64,000 nucleotides of DNA from Pseudomonadota bacterium. Its GTDB lineage: Bacteria > Myxococcota_A > UBA796 > CAJQPC01. Shown here in pieces: positions 25,259-34,621 of this stretch. A program made the position numbers and the translations under genes. The notes below the pieces were generated by a model. It was not told the origin of the DNA, did no database searches, and saw nothing but the letters and a program-made list of their open reading frames with translations. The stretch's first letter is position 1. Each line of letters opens with the position of its first letter. Location: positions 1 to 64,000 of the forward strand of contig JAAESX010000099.1 of assembly GCA_024228935.1 (NCBI GenBank). Reading direction: 5' to 3'.

Positions 25259-25999
25259 TCAGGGCTCGACGATGCCGTAGACCGTGTCCAGCGTGACCAC
25301 CGCGATGTTGCAGGCCGCGTGGAAGAAGGCCCCTGCGACGACGCCGCCCGTCTTCTCGCGGAGCAGCCCGAAGAGGAGCCCGGGGAAGAAGATCGCGAAG
25401 TGCCACCACCGCAGGATCACGAGCGAGTGGCCGAACGCGAAGACGATGGCCGTGATCCAGAGCGCCTGGCCGAACGGGATGCCGAACAGCAGGTACTTGC
25501 GGTCGAACACCTCGTTCAGCCGCGTCTGCATGTAGCCCCGGTAGAAGAACTCCTCGGGGATGGCGACGAAGAACACCTGGTACAGGACCAGCGTCGCCAT
25601 GTCCTCGGGCAGGCGGCTCCAGCTGGGCTCGAGCCCGAACACCTGGGTCTGCCAGAGGTGGTACCCGATGAACCAGGGCACCAGGATGCTCGCCATCCAC
25701 TTCAGCCCGAGCCCCAGGCCCGAAGCCCAGGCCTTCACGTCGCGGAACGCCGGGACCGCCAGGCGGTAGGCGTAGCTGTCGACCCCGCGCCACTTGCACA
25801 GCGCGACGGGCGCGTAGATGAACAGGAACGGGACGGCGGCCAGCACCCAGTCCGGCAGGCCGGCGCCGGACTGCAGCGCGACCACGCCGCGGATCAGGAG
25901 CAGGGTGACGAGCCAGAGCACGCCCAGCTCGATGAAGACCTTCTTGCGGGCGGCGCGGCTCGTGTCCGTGGCCCGGTCGCCCAGGTGCTCGGTGCTCAC
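25259..25999 (-). CDS. CPBP-family glutamic intramembrane protease
   Basis: A 246-residue polytopic membrane protein with the three CPBP (Rce1/Abi) motifs: EEFFYRGYMQTRL (Glu-Glu and Arg), FAFGHSLV (His), and FFHAACNIA (His/Asn). These form the active site of glutamic intramembrane proteases. Some CPBP proteins of Myxococcota (MrtX/MrtC/MrtP group) are myxosortases that cut MYXO-CTERM tails. A tail of that type exists in this window at 55.8 kb, so this is a candidate, not a proven, sorting protease. GTG 25999 overlaps the LarE-like stop by 4 bp (GTGA). Confidence 0.85.
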   Translation of the reverse strand: MSTEHLGDRATDTSRAARKKVFIELGVLWLVTLLLIRGVVALQSGAGLPDWVLAAVPFLFIYAPVALCKWRGVDSYAYRLAVPAFRDVKAWASGLGLGLKWMASILVPWFIGYHLWQTQVFGLEPSWSRLPEDMATLVLYQVFFVAIPEEFFYRGYMQTRLNEVFDRKYLLFGIPFGQALWITAIVFAFGHSLVILRWWHFAIFFPGLLFGLLREKTGGVVAGAFFHAACNIAVVTLDTVYGIVEP

Positions 26000-26796
26000 A
26001 GCACCTTCGACAGCCGGCCCCGGCGGTAGCCCTCGAGGTCGAGCGTCACCCACTCGAAGCCCTCCTGCCGACAGGCCTCGACGATGGCGTCCCGGATGCC
26101 CTCGCGCGTGAGGACCTCGAGCTCCTGGACGGAGACCTCGATGCGCGCCATCGGATGGCCCTCGAGCTCGTGGTAGCGCACCCGGAACTCGCGCAGGCCG
26201 AAGGTGCGGAGCAGGCTCTCGACCCGTCCGACCCGCTCGACGCGGGTCTGGGTGACACGCGTCCCGACCGGGAAGCGGCTGCCCAGGCAGGCGAAAGCGG
26301 GCTTGTCCCAGACCCGCAGGCCCAGCTCACGAGCCGCCGCGCGGACCGCCTTCTTGTCCATGCCGGCCTCGACCAGCGGGTGCCGGACGTCGTTCTCGCC
26401 GGACGCCACCAGCCCCGGGCGATGCTCGCCGAGGTCGTCGGTGATGGTCCCGTCCATGACGTGGGCGAGGCCGAGCGCGGCGGCGCGGTCACGGGCCAGC
26501 TCGAACAGCTCGCTCTTGCAGAAGTAGCAGCGGTCCCCGGCGTTGGCGGCGTAGCCCTCGCGCTCCAACTCGTTGCTGTCCACGACGACATGGCGCATGC
26601 CGAGGCGCTCGGCGATGCGGCGCGCTTCGTCGAGCTCCTCGCGCGGGAACGTGGGGCTGTCAGCGGTGAGTGCGACGGCGCGGTCCCCCAGCTCCTGGTG
26701 GGCGACAGCGGCGACCAGCGCCGAGTCCACTCCCCCGCTCAGCGCCACGAGGGCACTGTCGGAGGCACGCAGGATGTCGCGGAGGCGCGTCAGCAT
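25996..26796 (-). CDS. larE: LarE-like ATP-dependent sacrificial sulfur transferase
   Basis: A 266-residue PP-loop ATPase. The adenylation P-loop is ALSGGVDSALVA. CYFCKSELFELA is conserved in the family, and DKPAFACLGSRFPVGTRV holds the Cys used as sulfur donor in LarE of Lactiplantibacillus. LarE thiolates the nicotinate-derived precursor of the nickel-pincer cofactor of lactate racemase-type enzymes. larB, larC and larA are not adjacent, so it may serve a remote pathway or another thiolation. It is translationally coupled to the CPBP protease downstream. Confidence 0.88.
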   Translation of the reverse strand: MLTRLRDILRASDSALVALSGGVDSALVAAVAHQELGDRAVALTADSPTFPREELDEARRIAERLGMRHVVVDSNELEREGYAANAGDRCYFCKSELFELARDRAAALGLAHVMDGTITDDLGEHRPGLVASGENDVRHPLVEAGMDKKAVRAAARELGLRVWDKPAFACLGSRFPVGTRVTQTRVERVGRVESLLRTFGLREFRVRYHELEGHPMARIEVSVQELEVLTREGIRDAIVEACRQEGFEWVTLDLEGYRRGRLSKVL

Positions 26797-26805
26797 CCCA
26801 GGCGC

Positions 26806-28209
26806 TTAACCGCCCAGACCGAGTCCTCCGAACACCGCCTCGCCCGTGTTGATGCCCAGGGCCTGGGCGTCCACGCTGCGCACGGCACGACGCCCGCCGG
26901 GGGCCTCGCGCGCCAGGGCCACGGCGCGCTGGTCGGGGCTGCGCCCGCCGCTCGTCGTGAGGATGACGCGAACGACCGGGCGGGTGGGATCGGCGTCCTC
27001 GGAGGCGGGGGAGTGCACCACCGCCACCTCGCCGCTGTCGAGCAGCACGGCGGTCCCGACGGGGAACCGACCGAGCGTCTCGGCCAGCGCGACCACCAGG
27101 GCCGGATCGAGGCGAGCCCCCGCCTCGACCACCAGCTGGGCGAGCGCCTCGTCGGCGAGCAGCGCCGGCCGCCAGGGCTTGTCCGCGATCATCGCGTCGA
27201 AGGCGTCACAGACCGAGACGATGCGCGAGTAGATGTGCTGGCGGGACCAGCCGAAGACGCGTGGGTAGCCGCCGTGGGTGCCCTCGATGTGGTGCTCGAA
27301 CGCGACCACCAGGCGACGGCGCGCCGCTCGGTCCAGTCGCGGGTCCGCCAGCACACGGCGCACCGAGTCCAGGGGGTGCCGGCGGACGCGATCCTTCTCG
27401 GACTGGGACAGCGGCTGGATCTTCTCCAGGATCTCGCGCGGGACGTCGGCCATGCCCGAGTCCGCCGAGAAGGCGCACAGGCACAGGTCGAGGAGCGCGC
27501 CGCGGCTCAGCCCCAGGTGGCGGCCGACCGCGAGCGTCAGGATCGCCGTGTTCACCGGGTGACGGATCTCGTAGGCGACCTCCATCGGCAGCGTCACCAG
27601 CGCCACCAGGTGCCGGGGGTCGCGGAGCGTCGCGGCCACGAGCTCCTGGGCGACGCGAGAGAAGGCCTGGACGCCTCCTTCTTCGACGAACAGCGTGCTC
27701 ACCCGGTCGAGCGCGCGCCCGTACAGATCGATGTCGGCGGCGGCCCTCAGCTCGCGGCGGCGGGCATCGGGTCCGCGGCCCAGCGGCAGGAACCGGACGC
27801 CGTCGAGGCCTGTGGCGCCCAGCAGGTCGGTGGTGGCGCTGCCCCCCTTCGCGACCTGGGGCGCCGACAGGACCCGTCGCAGCGCCTCGGTCCAGCTCGC
27901 GGCGCTGACGCCCGGGCGGACCTTGAGCCCCGAGAGCCCTTTGCTCGCGAACATCCGGTACAGCGTCGTGAGCTGGATCCCCATGCCGCCGCCGGTGCGG
28001 AGCAGGTGGTCGTTGAGCCAGGCGGCGCCTCGCTCGAAGCGGAGCTCGCTGGGGCCCACCGAGCCCAGGAGCGACCGGGTCGCCCGCTGCAGGGCGTCGA
28101 GCACCGGGGCGAGGTGCTCCGGCTGCGATGCGGCGAGCCGGACGGCGTTGCCGAGCTGGTAGACGACACGCGTGCCGAGCTGATCCTGGAGGCGGAGGTC
28201 AACGGTCAT
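26806..28209 (-). CDS. Degenerate HD-GYP-type protein
   Basis: A 467-residue cytoplasmic protein. The N-terminal 150 residues are helical and unassigned. The region about 205-350 follows the HD-GYP layout (HPVNTAILTLAVGRHLG, DVPREILEKIQPLSQSEKDRVRRHP, AFEHHIEGTHGGYP, RIVSVCDAFDAMIADKPWRPAL). However, the metal-binding HD and the GYP-type signature are altered (FSADSGMADVP where LLHDIGK is expected). It is likely a non-catalytic or c-di-GMP-sensing version. Its ATG overlaps the HEAT-repeat gene stop by 4 bp, so the two act together. Confidence 0.78.
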   Translation of the reverse strand: MTVDLRLQDQLGTRVVYQLGNAVRLAASQPEHLAPVLDALQRATRSLLGSVGPSELRFERGAAWLNDHLLRTGGGMGIQLTTLYRMFASKGLSGLKVRPGVSAASWTEALRRVLSAPQVAKGGSATTDLLGATGLDGVRFLPLGRGPDARRRELRAAADIDLYGRALDRVSTLFVEEGGVQAFSRVAQELVAATLRDPRHLVALVTLPMEVAYEIRHPVNTAILTLAVGRHLGLSRGALLDLCLCAFSADSGMADVPREILEKIQPLSQSEKDRVRRHPLDSVRRVLADPRLDRAARRRLVVAFEHHIEGTHGGYPRVFGWSRQHIYSRIVSVCDAFDAMIADKPWRPALLADEALAQLVVEAGARLDPALVVALAETLGRFPVGTAVLLDSGEVAVVHSPASEDADPTRPVVRVILTTSGGRSPDQRAVALAREAPGGRRAVRSVDAQALGINTGEAVFGGLGLGG

Positions 28210-29894
28210 CGGCGGGCCATCTCCGAGCGGAGCTCACGAATGGTGTCCCGAACCTCGGGCACCCGCTTCGCGATGTCGTTCAGGGCTTCCTGGCTCTCGC
28301 GGCTCCCCGTGGCCATCAGCCCGCGGACGGCGAACGACTTCAACCGCGGGTGGCGGCCCGGGACCGAGCGGCGGTCGAGGAGGATGTCGACGAGTGGCTC
28401 GACGGCCTCGGCGCGCGCGACCATGCCGAACGCCATCATCCAGGCCTTCAGCTCGGACTCGGACACGCGCTCCATCGACGGGCTGCCGAGGCGCTCCTCG
28501 AGCAGCGATGCCGCGCGAGGATGGCGCGAGACGGCGACGTGGCGCAGCGCCTCGATCCGGACGCGACTGTCGCTGTCCTCGATGAGGGCCAGGGCAGCCG
28601 CCCCGACCCGCTCGTCGGTGTGCCTGCGGCAGGACCGGAGCGCCGCCTCCCGAATCCGCGGCTCGGCGCTGCGCGTGCGCAACAGGCAGGCGCCGAGCAT
28701 CTGCGTGGCCGAGAGCCGCGAGTACGCGAGCAACGGGGCAAAGGCCACCTCGTCTTCGTCCCGTTCGAGCAGGGACCGAAGCCGACCGCGGTCGATGGCG
28801 AGCACCGAGAGCAGGGCGTCGGCGATGGTCTGGGCGAGCTCGATCCACGGACACGCATACGCCAACCGCGCGATGTCCTCGGCCTTGTCCGCAGGGAGGG
28901 CAGTGAGGAAGAGGAACAGGTCCTGGCGCGCGCCCAGCGGTTCGTCCAGCCGGTCGAGACCCGCGATGACGCGCGGTCGGTGCTCGGCGTCCACGATGGT
29001 CGCGAGCCCCGCCTGGAACGCCTGCACCTGCTCGTACCGGCCTCGGAACGGCGGCCTCGAGAGCACCAGCACCCGACGGACCAGGCACGCCATCCCCGCG
29101 GTGTCCCCGGAGGACAGACGGTCCAGCGCGAGTCGGGCCACGGACCGGCCGAGCTGCTCGGCGCGCCCCCGATCCTCTTCGAGGCGCACGGTCTCGAACA
29201 GGACCTGGGCGACCTGGTCGTCGTCCACGTCCTCGCCCTTGTGGATGGCGTCGAGCTCGCGCTCGAGCACGACGCAATCGATGCTGTCCAGCTTGCCCGC
29301 CCCGAGATCGACCTCGGCTGGAGCGAGCTCGCGCTGCAGCTTGGGCAGCAGCATCGCCACCTCGGGGGTCGGTCGGAAGACGGCCCACTCCGAGGTCCGG
29401 CCGTCGAGCAGCGCGCGGCGCAGTCGGGACACGTCCGGGGACACGTGCGCCTCGTCGAACGAGCCGACCTCGACCAGGTCCACGTGCACGTTCTGGAAGT
29501 CCAGGCGCCACACGGCGGCCGTGAGGTCCTCCTCGAACACGGACCGATGGCCCCAGTCCCGCGTCAGGACCTCGACGAGGCTATGGAGCTCGGCCTGGAC
29601 GACGTGACGCTCGATGGAGAGCCCGCCGATCCCACAGCCCTCGAGGACCGCCGCCAGGGGCGCATCCGAGCTGTCGGCCAGGACCAGCTTCCCGAACCGC
29701 AGCACGGCGCCATCGCGGAACTCGACCCCGGTCCAGCCGACGACGTCCAGGTGGCGCCGCAGGGCCTGCACGCAGACATCCCGCAGGCGGACCACCCGAG
29801 GGTCGTCGAAACCGTGTCGGCCCCGCGCTTCGAGCACCCCGGCGAGGGCCTCGAACGCCGCGACCAGGGACTTCCGGCTCGCCTCGTCGCTCAC
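28206..29894 (-). CDS. HEAT-repeat scaffold protein
   Basis: A 562-residue soluble helical protein. The C-terminal 200 residues hold HEAT-like repeats (EPRIREAALRSCRRHTDERVGAAALALIEDSDSRVRIEALRHVAV). The N-terminal two thirds show no domain I recognise. GTG 29894 is preferred over ATG 29918 because GGAGG sits six bases ahead. It is the first cistron of the two-gene unit with the HD-GYP-like protein and is divergent from the GspE-N/DUF4388 protein through a symmetric promoter region. A protein-protein scaffold in a signalling or motility assembly is inferred. Confidence 0.75.
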   Translation of the reverse strand: MSDEASRKSLVAAFEALAGVLEARGRHGFDDPRVVRLRDVCVQALRRHLDVVGWTGVEFRDGAVLRFGKLVLADSSDAPLAAVLEGCGIGGLSIERHVVQAELHSLVEVLTRDWGHRSVFEEDLTAAVWRLDFQNVHVDLVEVGSFDEAHVSPDVSRLRRALLDGRTSEWAVFRPTPEVAMLLPKLQRELAPAEVDLGAGKLDSIDCVVLERELDAIHKGEDVDDDQVAQVLFETVRLEEDRGRAEQLGRSVARLALDRLSSGDTAGMACLVRRVLVLSRPPFRGRYEQVQAFQAGLATIVDAEHRPRVIAGLDRLDEPLGARQDLFLFLTALPADKAEDIARLAYACPWIELAQTIADALLSVLAIDRGRLRSLLERDEDEVAFAPLLAYSRLSATQMLGACLLRTRSAEPRIREAALRSCRRHTDERVGAAALALIEDSDSRVRIEALRHVAVSRHPRAASLLEERLGSPSMERVSESELKAWMMAFGMVARAEAVEPLVDILLDRRSVPGRHPRLKSFAVRGLMATGSRESQEALNDIAKRVPEVRDTIRELRSEMARR

Positions 29895-29913
29895 GCTGCC
29901 TCCACTGCTCCGA

Positions 29914-29929
29914 AGCATAGTCGTATGCT
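29914..29929. promoter_or_regulatory. Symmetric back-to-back -10 element
   Basis: AGCATA-GTCG-TATGCT is a perfect dyad in the divergent gap. Each strand offers TATGCT as a -10-like box, 27 bp before the plus-strand GTG (29956) and 20 bp before the minus-strand GTG (29894). It could be overlapping divergent promoters or an operator. Confidence 0.35.
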
Positions 29930-29955
29930 CTGCCCCCTTCCCGAAGGAGAGCTGG

Positions 29956-31422
29956 GTGAGCCGTCCGCCGATCGGCGAGATCATGGTCGAGCTGGGGCTT
30001 CTGAGCCCCGCCCACGTGCAAGAGGTCCTGGGCATCCTGCGCGAGCGCGAACGGGGCCGCTTCGGCGAGCTGGCGATCGAGCTGTCGTTCGTGGACGAGG
30101 AAGGCCTCGCCCGGAGCGTGGCCCGTCAGTACGGCCTGGCGACGATGGACGCCGAGACCGTCGCCCACCTCGGCATCCCGCGCGAGGTCCTACAGCTCCT
30201 GCCGCTGGACTTCATGCGCGACCGCCTGATGGTCCCGATGTTCCTGGACGAGGAGCAGGGTCGCCTGTCCCTCGTCATCGCCGACCCCACCGACCTCCCC
30301 AGCCAGAACCTGGCCCAGGACTACGCCCACGCCCGGGACCTGCGCCTGTTCGTGGCGACGCGCACGGCGATCGGCCGACTGCTGGACCGGCTCATGCCAC
30401 GGCTCGTCCGGAACGAGACCGACGACGTGATGGTCTCGGGGCCGCGCTTCCACCAGCCGCTCCTGACCTCGCGACCGGTCGTGTTCGAGCCAGACCCCGT
30501 CCGCGTCTCCGTCCTGCGACGCCTCGAGGTGCTCGAGGGTGGCCACACCGAGTACGTGCGGGACCCCGACCAGGTCACGGCGATGCTCGACGCCGGCTCG
30601 GCGCACGCGGTCATCCACCGCGACGCGCTCTCGGGCCAGGTCGAGGCGTTCGTCGGCGTCTGGCGTCGAAGCCGGCCCGGACTGGGCGTCTACTCGGTCC
30701 CCACGCTCTCCCCCGGCGCCCTGCCCGAGCTGGGCGGCGGCGGCGGTGCGCTGGCCGATCTACTGGACAAGCTGGTGCTCGAGAGCGCCACCCAGGAGGT
30801 CCGAGACCGCGTCGACATGGCCGAGCTGCTGTGCGAGGCGGCCGCGCTCGCCCCCGACCACGCGACCGACGTGCGTTTGTGCGCGATGCTGCTCGTTCGC
30901 GGCGAGCACGAAGCCAGCCGCCTCCTGCATGCGCAGCCGAACGCACTGAGCCTGCTCGACCGCCTCCACACGCGTGAACGGGCGGCGACCCCCGGCGAAG
31001 ACCTGCCGGTCGAGTGCCTGTTCTCCACCATGCACGCCGCGAGCGAGGACGCCGCCCACCACCAGGAGCTGCTCTCGACGGTCCGTCGCGGGGAGCGCCG
31101 TCGGTTGCTGTTGCTGGCGCTCGAGGCCGGGTCCGACATCCACGGGCGCGTCTCGGAGGTCAGCCTCCCCGAGCTGCTGCGGCGCACTCTCGCGCTGAAG
31201 CGCTCGGTCCGGGTGCTCATCACCGGCGAGGCCCGTCAGGGCACGATCCACATCGACCAGGGCCACATCGTCGCCGCCGAGTACGCCGACCAGTCCGGCA
31301 CCGCCGCGGTCCATGCGCTCGCCCGGATGCCCACGGCCTCGTTCGAGCTCGTCGACGCCGAGCTGGTCGAGCGCTCGATCGACGAGGACACCGAGAGCCT
31401 GATCGACGAGCTGCCGTTCTAG
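29956..31422 (+). CDS. GspE-N (MshEN) and DUF4388 domain protein
   Basis: A 488-residue cytoplasmic protein without an ATPase core. Residues 1-140 match the T2SS/MshE N-terminal fold (IGEIMVELGLLSPAHVQEVLGIL...VARQYGLATMDAETV), a domain that can bind c-di-GMP. The middle is helical. The last 110 residues (GRVSEVSLPELLRRTLALKRSVRVLITGEARQGTIHIDQGHIVAAEY) are a DUF4388/PATAN domain. Start GTG 29956 has AAGGAG seven bases upstream. Such proteins link second messengers to type IV pili or polarity control. With the HEAT and HD-GYP-like genes it forms a likely signalling locus. Confidence 0.8.
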   Translation: MSRPPIGEIMVELGLLSPAHVQEVLGILRERERGRFGELAIELSFVDEEGLARSVARQYGLATMDAETVAHLGIPREVLQLLPLDFMRDRLMVPMFLDEEQGRLSLVIADPTDLPSQNLAQDYAHARDLRLFVATRTAIGRLLDRLMPRLVRNETDDVMVSGPRFHQPLLTSRPVVFEPDPVRVSVLRRLEVLEGGHTEYVRDPDQVTAMLDAGSAHAVIHRDALSGQVEAFVGVWRRSRPGLGVYSVPTLSPGALPELGGGGGALADLLDKLVLESATQEVRDRVDMAELLCEAAALAPDHATDVRLCAMLLVRGEHEASRLLHAQPNALSLLDRLHTRERAATPGEDLPVECLFSTMHAASEDAAHHQELLSTVRRGERRRLLLLALEAGSDIHGRVSEVSLPELLRRTLALKRSVRVLITGEARQGTIHIDQGHIVAAEYADQSGTAAVHALARMPTASFELVDAELVERSIDEDTESLIDELPF

Positions 31423-31426
31423 GCTC

Positions 31427-33049
31427 TCAGAGCGGCGCGCGTCGGGTTCGCCGCAGCAGCGTGACGCGGCCACCGTGCTCGAGCGGCCACCACGCGACCT
31501 CGTCGAACGCTTCCGACTGCTCCTCGAGCGTCTCCAGGACCGGCGGCAACGCGTCGAGGTCGACGTGGTGCGAGCTCAGCGACGCCTCCATCCGCTCGGT
31601 GGTAGGGAATGCGTCCCCGCGCACGTCGGTCGACACGTGGACGAACGCCGCCGACGTGTCGAACCACTCGTAGACGCCCTGGGGATCGCTGGTCAGGCCG
31701 CGCACCGTGACGTCCGGCCGACGCTCGCGAAGCTGGAGCACGACGTAGCCCTCGAACCAGGTGGAGTCCTCGCTGAAGACCACGACCTCGCCCGGCGGCA
31801 GCGCGGCGGCCAGGGTGTCCACAGGCAGCCGCAGACCGCGCGGGGGCAGGGCCTGTGGGAACCGCGGGAAGGTGTAGAGCTCGGGTAGACGGAGGTCGAC
31901 CGCGACGCGAGGCAGCGGCGTGGCGCGGTCCCACATCCGCTCGCTGTGAACGCCCAGGCCAGCCAGGACGAGCCCGACGACGAGCGGCCAGCGCAGCCGA
32001 CGCAGCCGCGCGAGCAGGTCCGCACTGAGCACGGCGACGCAGCCGAGCATCGGGATCGTGTAGTAGGCCTGCTTCTTCTGCACGAGCGTGAAGAGCCCCA
32101 CGCTGGCCAGGACGACGAGCAGCGGGACCATCCGCTCGCGCGTGGCCTTCCACGGGGCGGCGACCAGCGCGGCGAGCCCGACGAAGCCCAGGACCGGACC
32201 GGCTTGGGAGTCGACCAGAGCGGTCAGGTAGAACACGAAGCTGGCGACCGACCAGGCCTCTCGCTGCTCGGTCCACTCGCCAGCGCTGTCGATCTCCCCC
32301 ACTCCACCCTGCGAGACGAGCTCCTCGAGGTGACGCTGGACGAACTCGACGTGCCACCAGCCGGCGACCGCGGCGAGAACAGCCAGGGTGACGAGGCCGC
32401 CGATCAGCCTCCTGCGGGCCTCGCCCTGAGCCATGCCGCCGATCCACGACGCCGCGGCGGGGAGCGCCAGGAACACGCCCAGGCTGACCCGGTCCATGAG
32501 GAGTCCGACCGCGCACGCCACCCCGAACCAGGCCGCGACGCGGCGGTCGGCGAACCCACGCGAGCGCACCAGCAGCCAGGCGCCGACGGTGACCCAGGCG
32601 GCGACGGCGACGTTGGGCTCGAAGCGCACCAGGTTGCCGTAGATCGACGGGTAGAGCGCGACCAGCCCCATCGCCACGAGCCCGGTGCGCGCGTCCCGCA
32701 CCTCGCGACCGAGGAGGTACGTCCCGGCGAGCAGGACAGCCAGGTGCACGAGGTTGGTCAGCACCATCGCCCGATGGGTCGCACCGAACAGCGCGAAGAG
32801 CGGCCAGGGAGCCACGTAGAACCCCGGCGGCCAGTAGTTGGTCGTCAGGTGGTACTGCAGGTGCCAGCTGTCTCGCTCGACCAGGGCACGCCAAAGATCC
32901 AGGGCGTTCCCGATGTGCAGGAACTCGTTCTGGTAGCCGTCCGGGATCCCGTTGCGGTCGGACCACGCGACGACCTCGGCGCCGAAGACGACAACGATGA
33001 GCAGCCCGAGCAACCAGGGAGCGGCTCTCCAGATCGAGCGAGGGTCCAT
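31427..33049 (-). CDS. Polytopic GT39-like (ArnT/PMT-type) glycosyltransferase
   Basis: A 540-residue membrane protein with about 10-12 spans in the N-terminal 380 residues and a soluble C-terminal domain. Conserved acidic and aromatic loops near the start (GIPDGYQNEFLHIGNALDLW, NYWPPGFYVAPWPLFALFG) and LVRFEPNVAVA fit the GT-C/PMT fold, which uses polyprenyl-phosphate sugars. Sugar and acceptor unknown. An alternative TTG start lies one codon earlier. It is divergent from the radical SAM gene. Confidence 0.75.
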   Translation of the reverse strand: MDPRSIWRAAPWLLGLLIVVVFGAEVVAWSDRNGIPDGYQNEFLHIGNALDLWRALVERDSWHLQYHLTTNYWPPGFYVAPWPLFALFGATHRAMVLTNLVHLAVLLAGTYLLGREVRDARTGLVAMGLVALYPSIYGNLVRFEPNVAVAAWVTVGAWLLVRSRGFADRRVAAWFGVACAVGLLMDRVSLGVFLALPAAASWIGGMAQGEARRRLIGGLVTLAVLAAVAGWWHVEFVQRHLEELVSQGGVGEIDSAGEWTEQREAWSVASFVFYLTALVDSQAGPVLGFVGLAALVAAPWKATRERMVPLLVVLASVGLFTLVQKKQAYYTIPMLGCVAVLSADLLARLRRLRWPLVVGLVLAGLGVHSERMWDRATPLPRVAVDLRLPELYTFPRFPQALPPRGLRLPVDTLAAALPPGEVVVFSEDSTWFEGYVVLQLRERRPDVTVRGLTSDPQGVYEWFDTSAAFVHVSTDVRGDAFPTTERMEASLSSHHVDLDALPPVLETLEEQSEAFDEVAWWPLEHGGRVTLLRRTRRAPL

Positions 33050-33114
33050 CAAGGCCCGGAGTATCCCGCAAGTCCGCAGAGACCGAGGGCTACACTACGA
33101 GCGGAGGTCGATCA

Positions 33115-34590
33115 ATGAACGCACCCCGGCTCCAGGGGCTGAAGGTAGCGCTGGTCTACCCCCCCTACGGTCCCGTCAAAAACGAGCCCGGCATCAAGAC
33201 GGTCAAGGAGAACTACGGGATCTTCCCGAGCCTGTCCTTGCTGTATGTCGCGGGAATCCTGGAGAACGCCGGAGTCGAGGTCCTGTTCCTCGACTCCCAC
33301 GCCCACGAGTGGACCCTCGAGGAGACCGTCCGGAAGCTGAAGGACTTCGGCCCGGACTACATCGGGTACACGATCACGACGTACCTCTTCTTCCAGACGC
33401 TGGACTGGATCAAGGCCATCAAGGCCCAGGTCGACGTGCCCACCATCGTGGGCGGGGTGCACCTGTCGATCTACCCGCGCGAGACGCTGACCCACGAGTC
33501 CATCGACTTCGCCATCACCGGCGAGGCCGAGGTCGCCCTGCCCGAGTTCCTCTGGGCGCACACCCAGAAGCTCCCGCTCGAGAACGTGAAGGGCCTGGCC
33601 TACCGGGTCGGCGGTCCGACGGCCGAGGGCGGGCGCGTCCTGGTGACCGAGAACGCCGACACGGTGGACGTCGATCTGGCGCCCTTTCCCGCTCGGCACC
33701 TGCTCGACAACACCATCTACCACTCGTTCATCAGCAAGCGGAAGAACTTCAGCTGCTTCATCACGAGCCGCGGATGCCCCTACAAGTGCATCTTCTGCGA
33801 GCAGGGCAGCAAGGCGTTCCGAGCGCGCTCGCCGAAGAACGCCGTCGACGAGCTCGAGATGTCGATCAAGGAGTTCGGCATCCACGAGATGGACTTCTTC
33901 GACAGCAGCTTCACCATCCGGAAGGAACGGGTCATCGCCATCTGCGATGAGATCAAGCGTCGGAAGCTGGACGTCATCTGGGCCGCCCGCACCCGCGTGG
34001 ACTGCATCACGCCAGACGTGCTCAAGGCGATGCAGCAGGCCGGCTGCACGCGCATCTACTACGGGATCGAGAGCGGGAACCGCGAGATCCTGAAGGTCCT
34101 GAAGAAGAGCACCAGCCTGGACGTCATCAAGCGAGTCGTCCGCGACACCAAGTCCGCTGGGATCGACACGTTCGGGTACTTCATGGTCGGCAACCCCTAC
34201 GACACGCCGACGACCGTGCGCCAGACCATCCGTCTCGCGCTCGATCTGGACCTCGACTACGCCCAGTTCAGCAAGGTCACGCCCATGCCGGCGACCGAGA
34301 TGTACACGATGCTGATGAAGCAGACGGGCCGGGACTACTGGCGCGAGTTCGTGCTGAACCCGCACGACGACCTGGTCCCCCGGCCGCACTGCGACATGAC
34401 GGACGAGGAGATCCAGCGCTGGACCCGGCTCGCCTACCTGCGCTTCTACTACCGCCCGTCGATGATGAAGCGGCGGCTGGCCGCGGTCGAGTCGATGGAC
34501 GAGCTGGTCCGCTCGGCGAACACCGCGTGGAAGATGGTCGCCGACTACAAGCTCGGCGAGGACGCCACCGGCATGGAAGTGGTCGGCTAG
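33115..34590 (+). CDS. B12-binding-type radical SAM enzyme
   Basis: A 491-residue enzyme. The N-terminal 160 residues have the cobalamin-binding-type Rossmann layout (VALVYPPYGP, PTIVGGVHLSIYP, FAITGEAEVALPEFL). The radical SAM cluster motif is CPYKCIFC (in ITSRGCPYKCIFCEQG), followed by MDFFDSSFTIRKERV and RTRVDCITPDVLKAMQQAGC with YYGIESGNREIL. This class includes methyltransferases and cyclases (BchE/HpnP-like); the substrate cannot be told. ATG 33115 has GGAGG nine bases upstream. A carbamoyltransferase lies 1.2 kb downstream beyond a broken gene, hinting at a modification locus. Confidence 0.88.
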   Translation: MNAPRLQGLKVALVYPPYGPVKNEPGIKTVKENYGIFPSLSLLYVAGILENAGVEVLFLDSHAHEWTLEETVRKLKDFGPDYIGYTITTYLFFQTLDWIKAIKAQVDVPTIVGGVHLSIYPRETLTHESIDFAITGEAEVALPEFLWAHTQKLPLENVKGLAYRVGGPTAEGGRVLVTENADTVDVDLAPFPARHLLDNTIYHSFISKRKNFSCFITSRGCPYKCIFCEQGSKAFRARSPKNAVDELEMSIKEFGIHEMDFFDSSFTIRKERVIAICDEIKRRKLDVIWAARTRVDCITPDVLKAMQQAGCTRIYYGIESGNREILKVLKKSTSLDVIKRVVRDTKSAGIDTFGYFMVGNPYDTPTTVRQTIRLALDLDLDYAQFSKVTPMPATEMYTMLMKQTGRDYWREFVLNPHDDLVPRPHCDMTDEEIQRWTRLAYLRFYYRPSMMKRRLAAVESMDELVRSANTAWKMVADYKLGEDATGMEVVG

Positions 34591-34604
34591 CGCTCGCGAC
34601 GACG

Positions 34605-34620
34605 CGTCGGCCCCCCGACG
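34605..34620. terminator. Hairpin between convergent genes
   Basis: CGTCGG-CCCC-CCGACG is a perfect 6-bp stem between the ends of the radical SAM gene and the broken lipoprotein gene. No T-run on either side, so termination is uncertain. Confidence 0.35.
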
Positions 34621-34621
34621 A

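Noticed and set aside
26155..29607. Very long plus-strand open frame (1150 codons) opposite the LarE, HD-GYP and HEAT genes
   Set aside because: Shadow of high-GC codon bias; composition is Arg/Ser/Pro-rich without motifs, while the minus-strand genes show clear domains and 4-bp overlaps.
28128..30977. 949-codon plus-strand frame over the HEAT gene and into the GspE-N gene
   Set aside because: Low-complexity Arg/Pro/Gly shadow; starts inside other genes and lacks a ribosome site.
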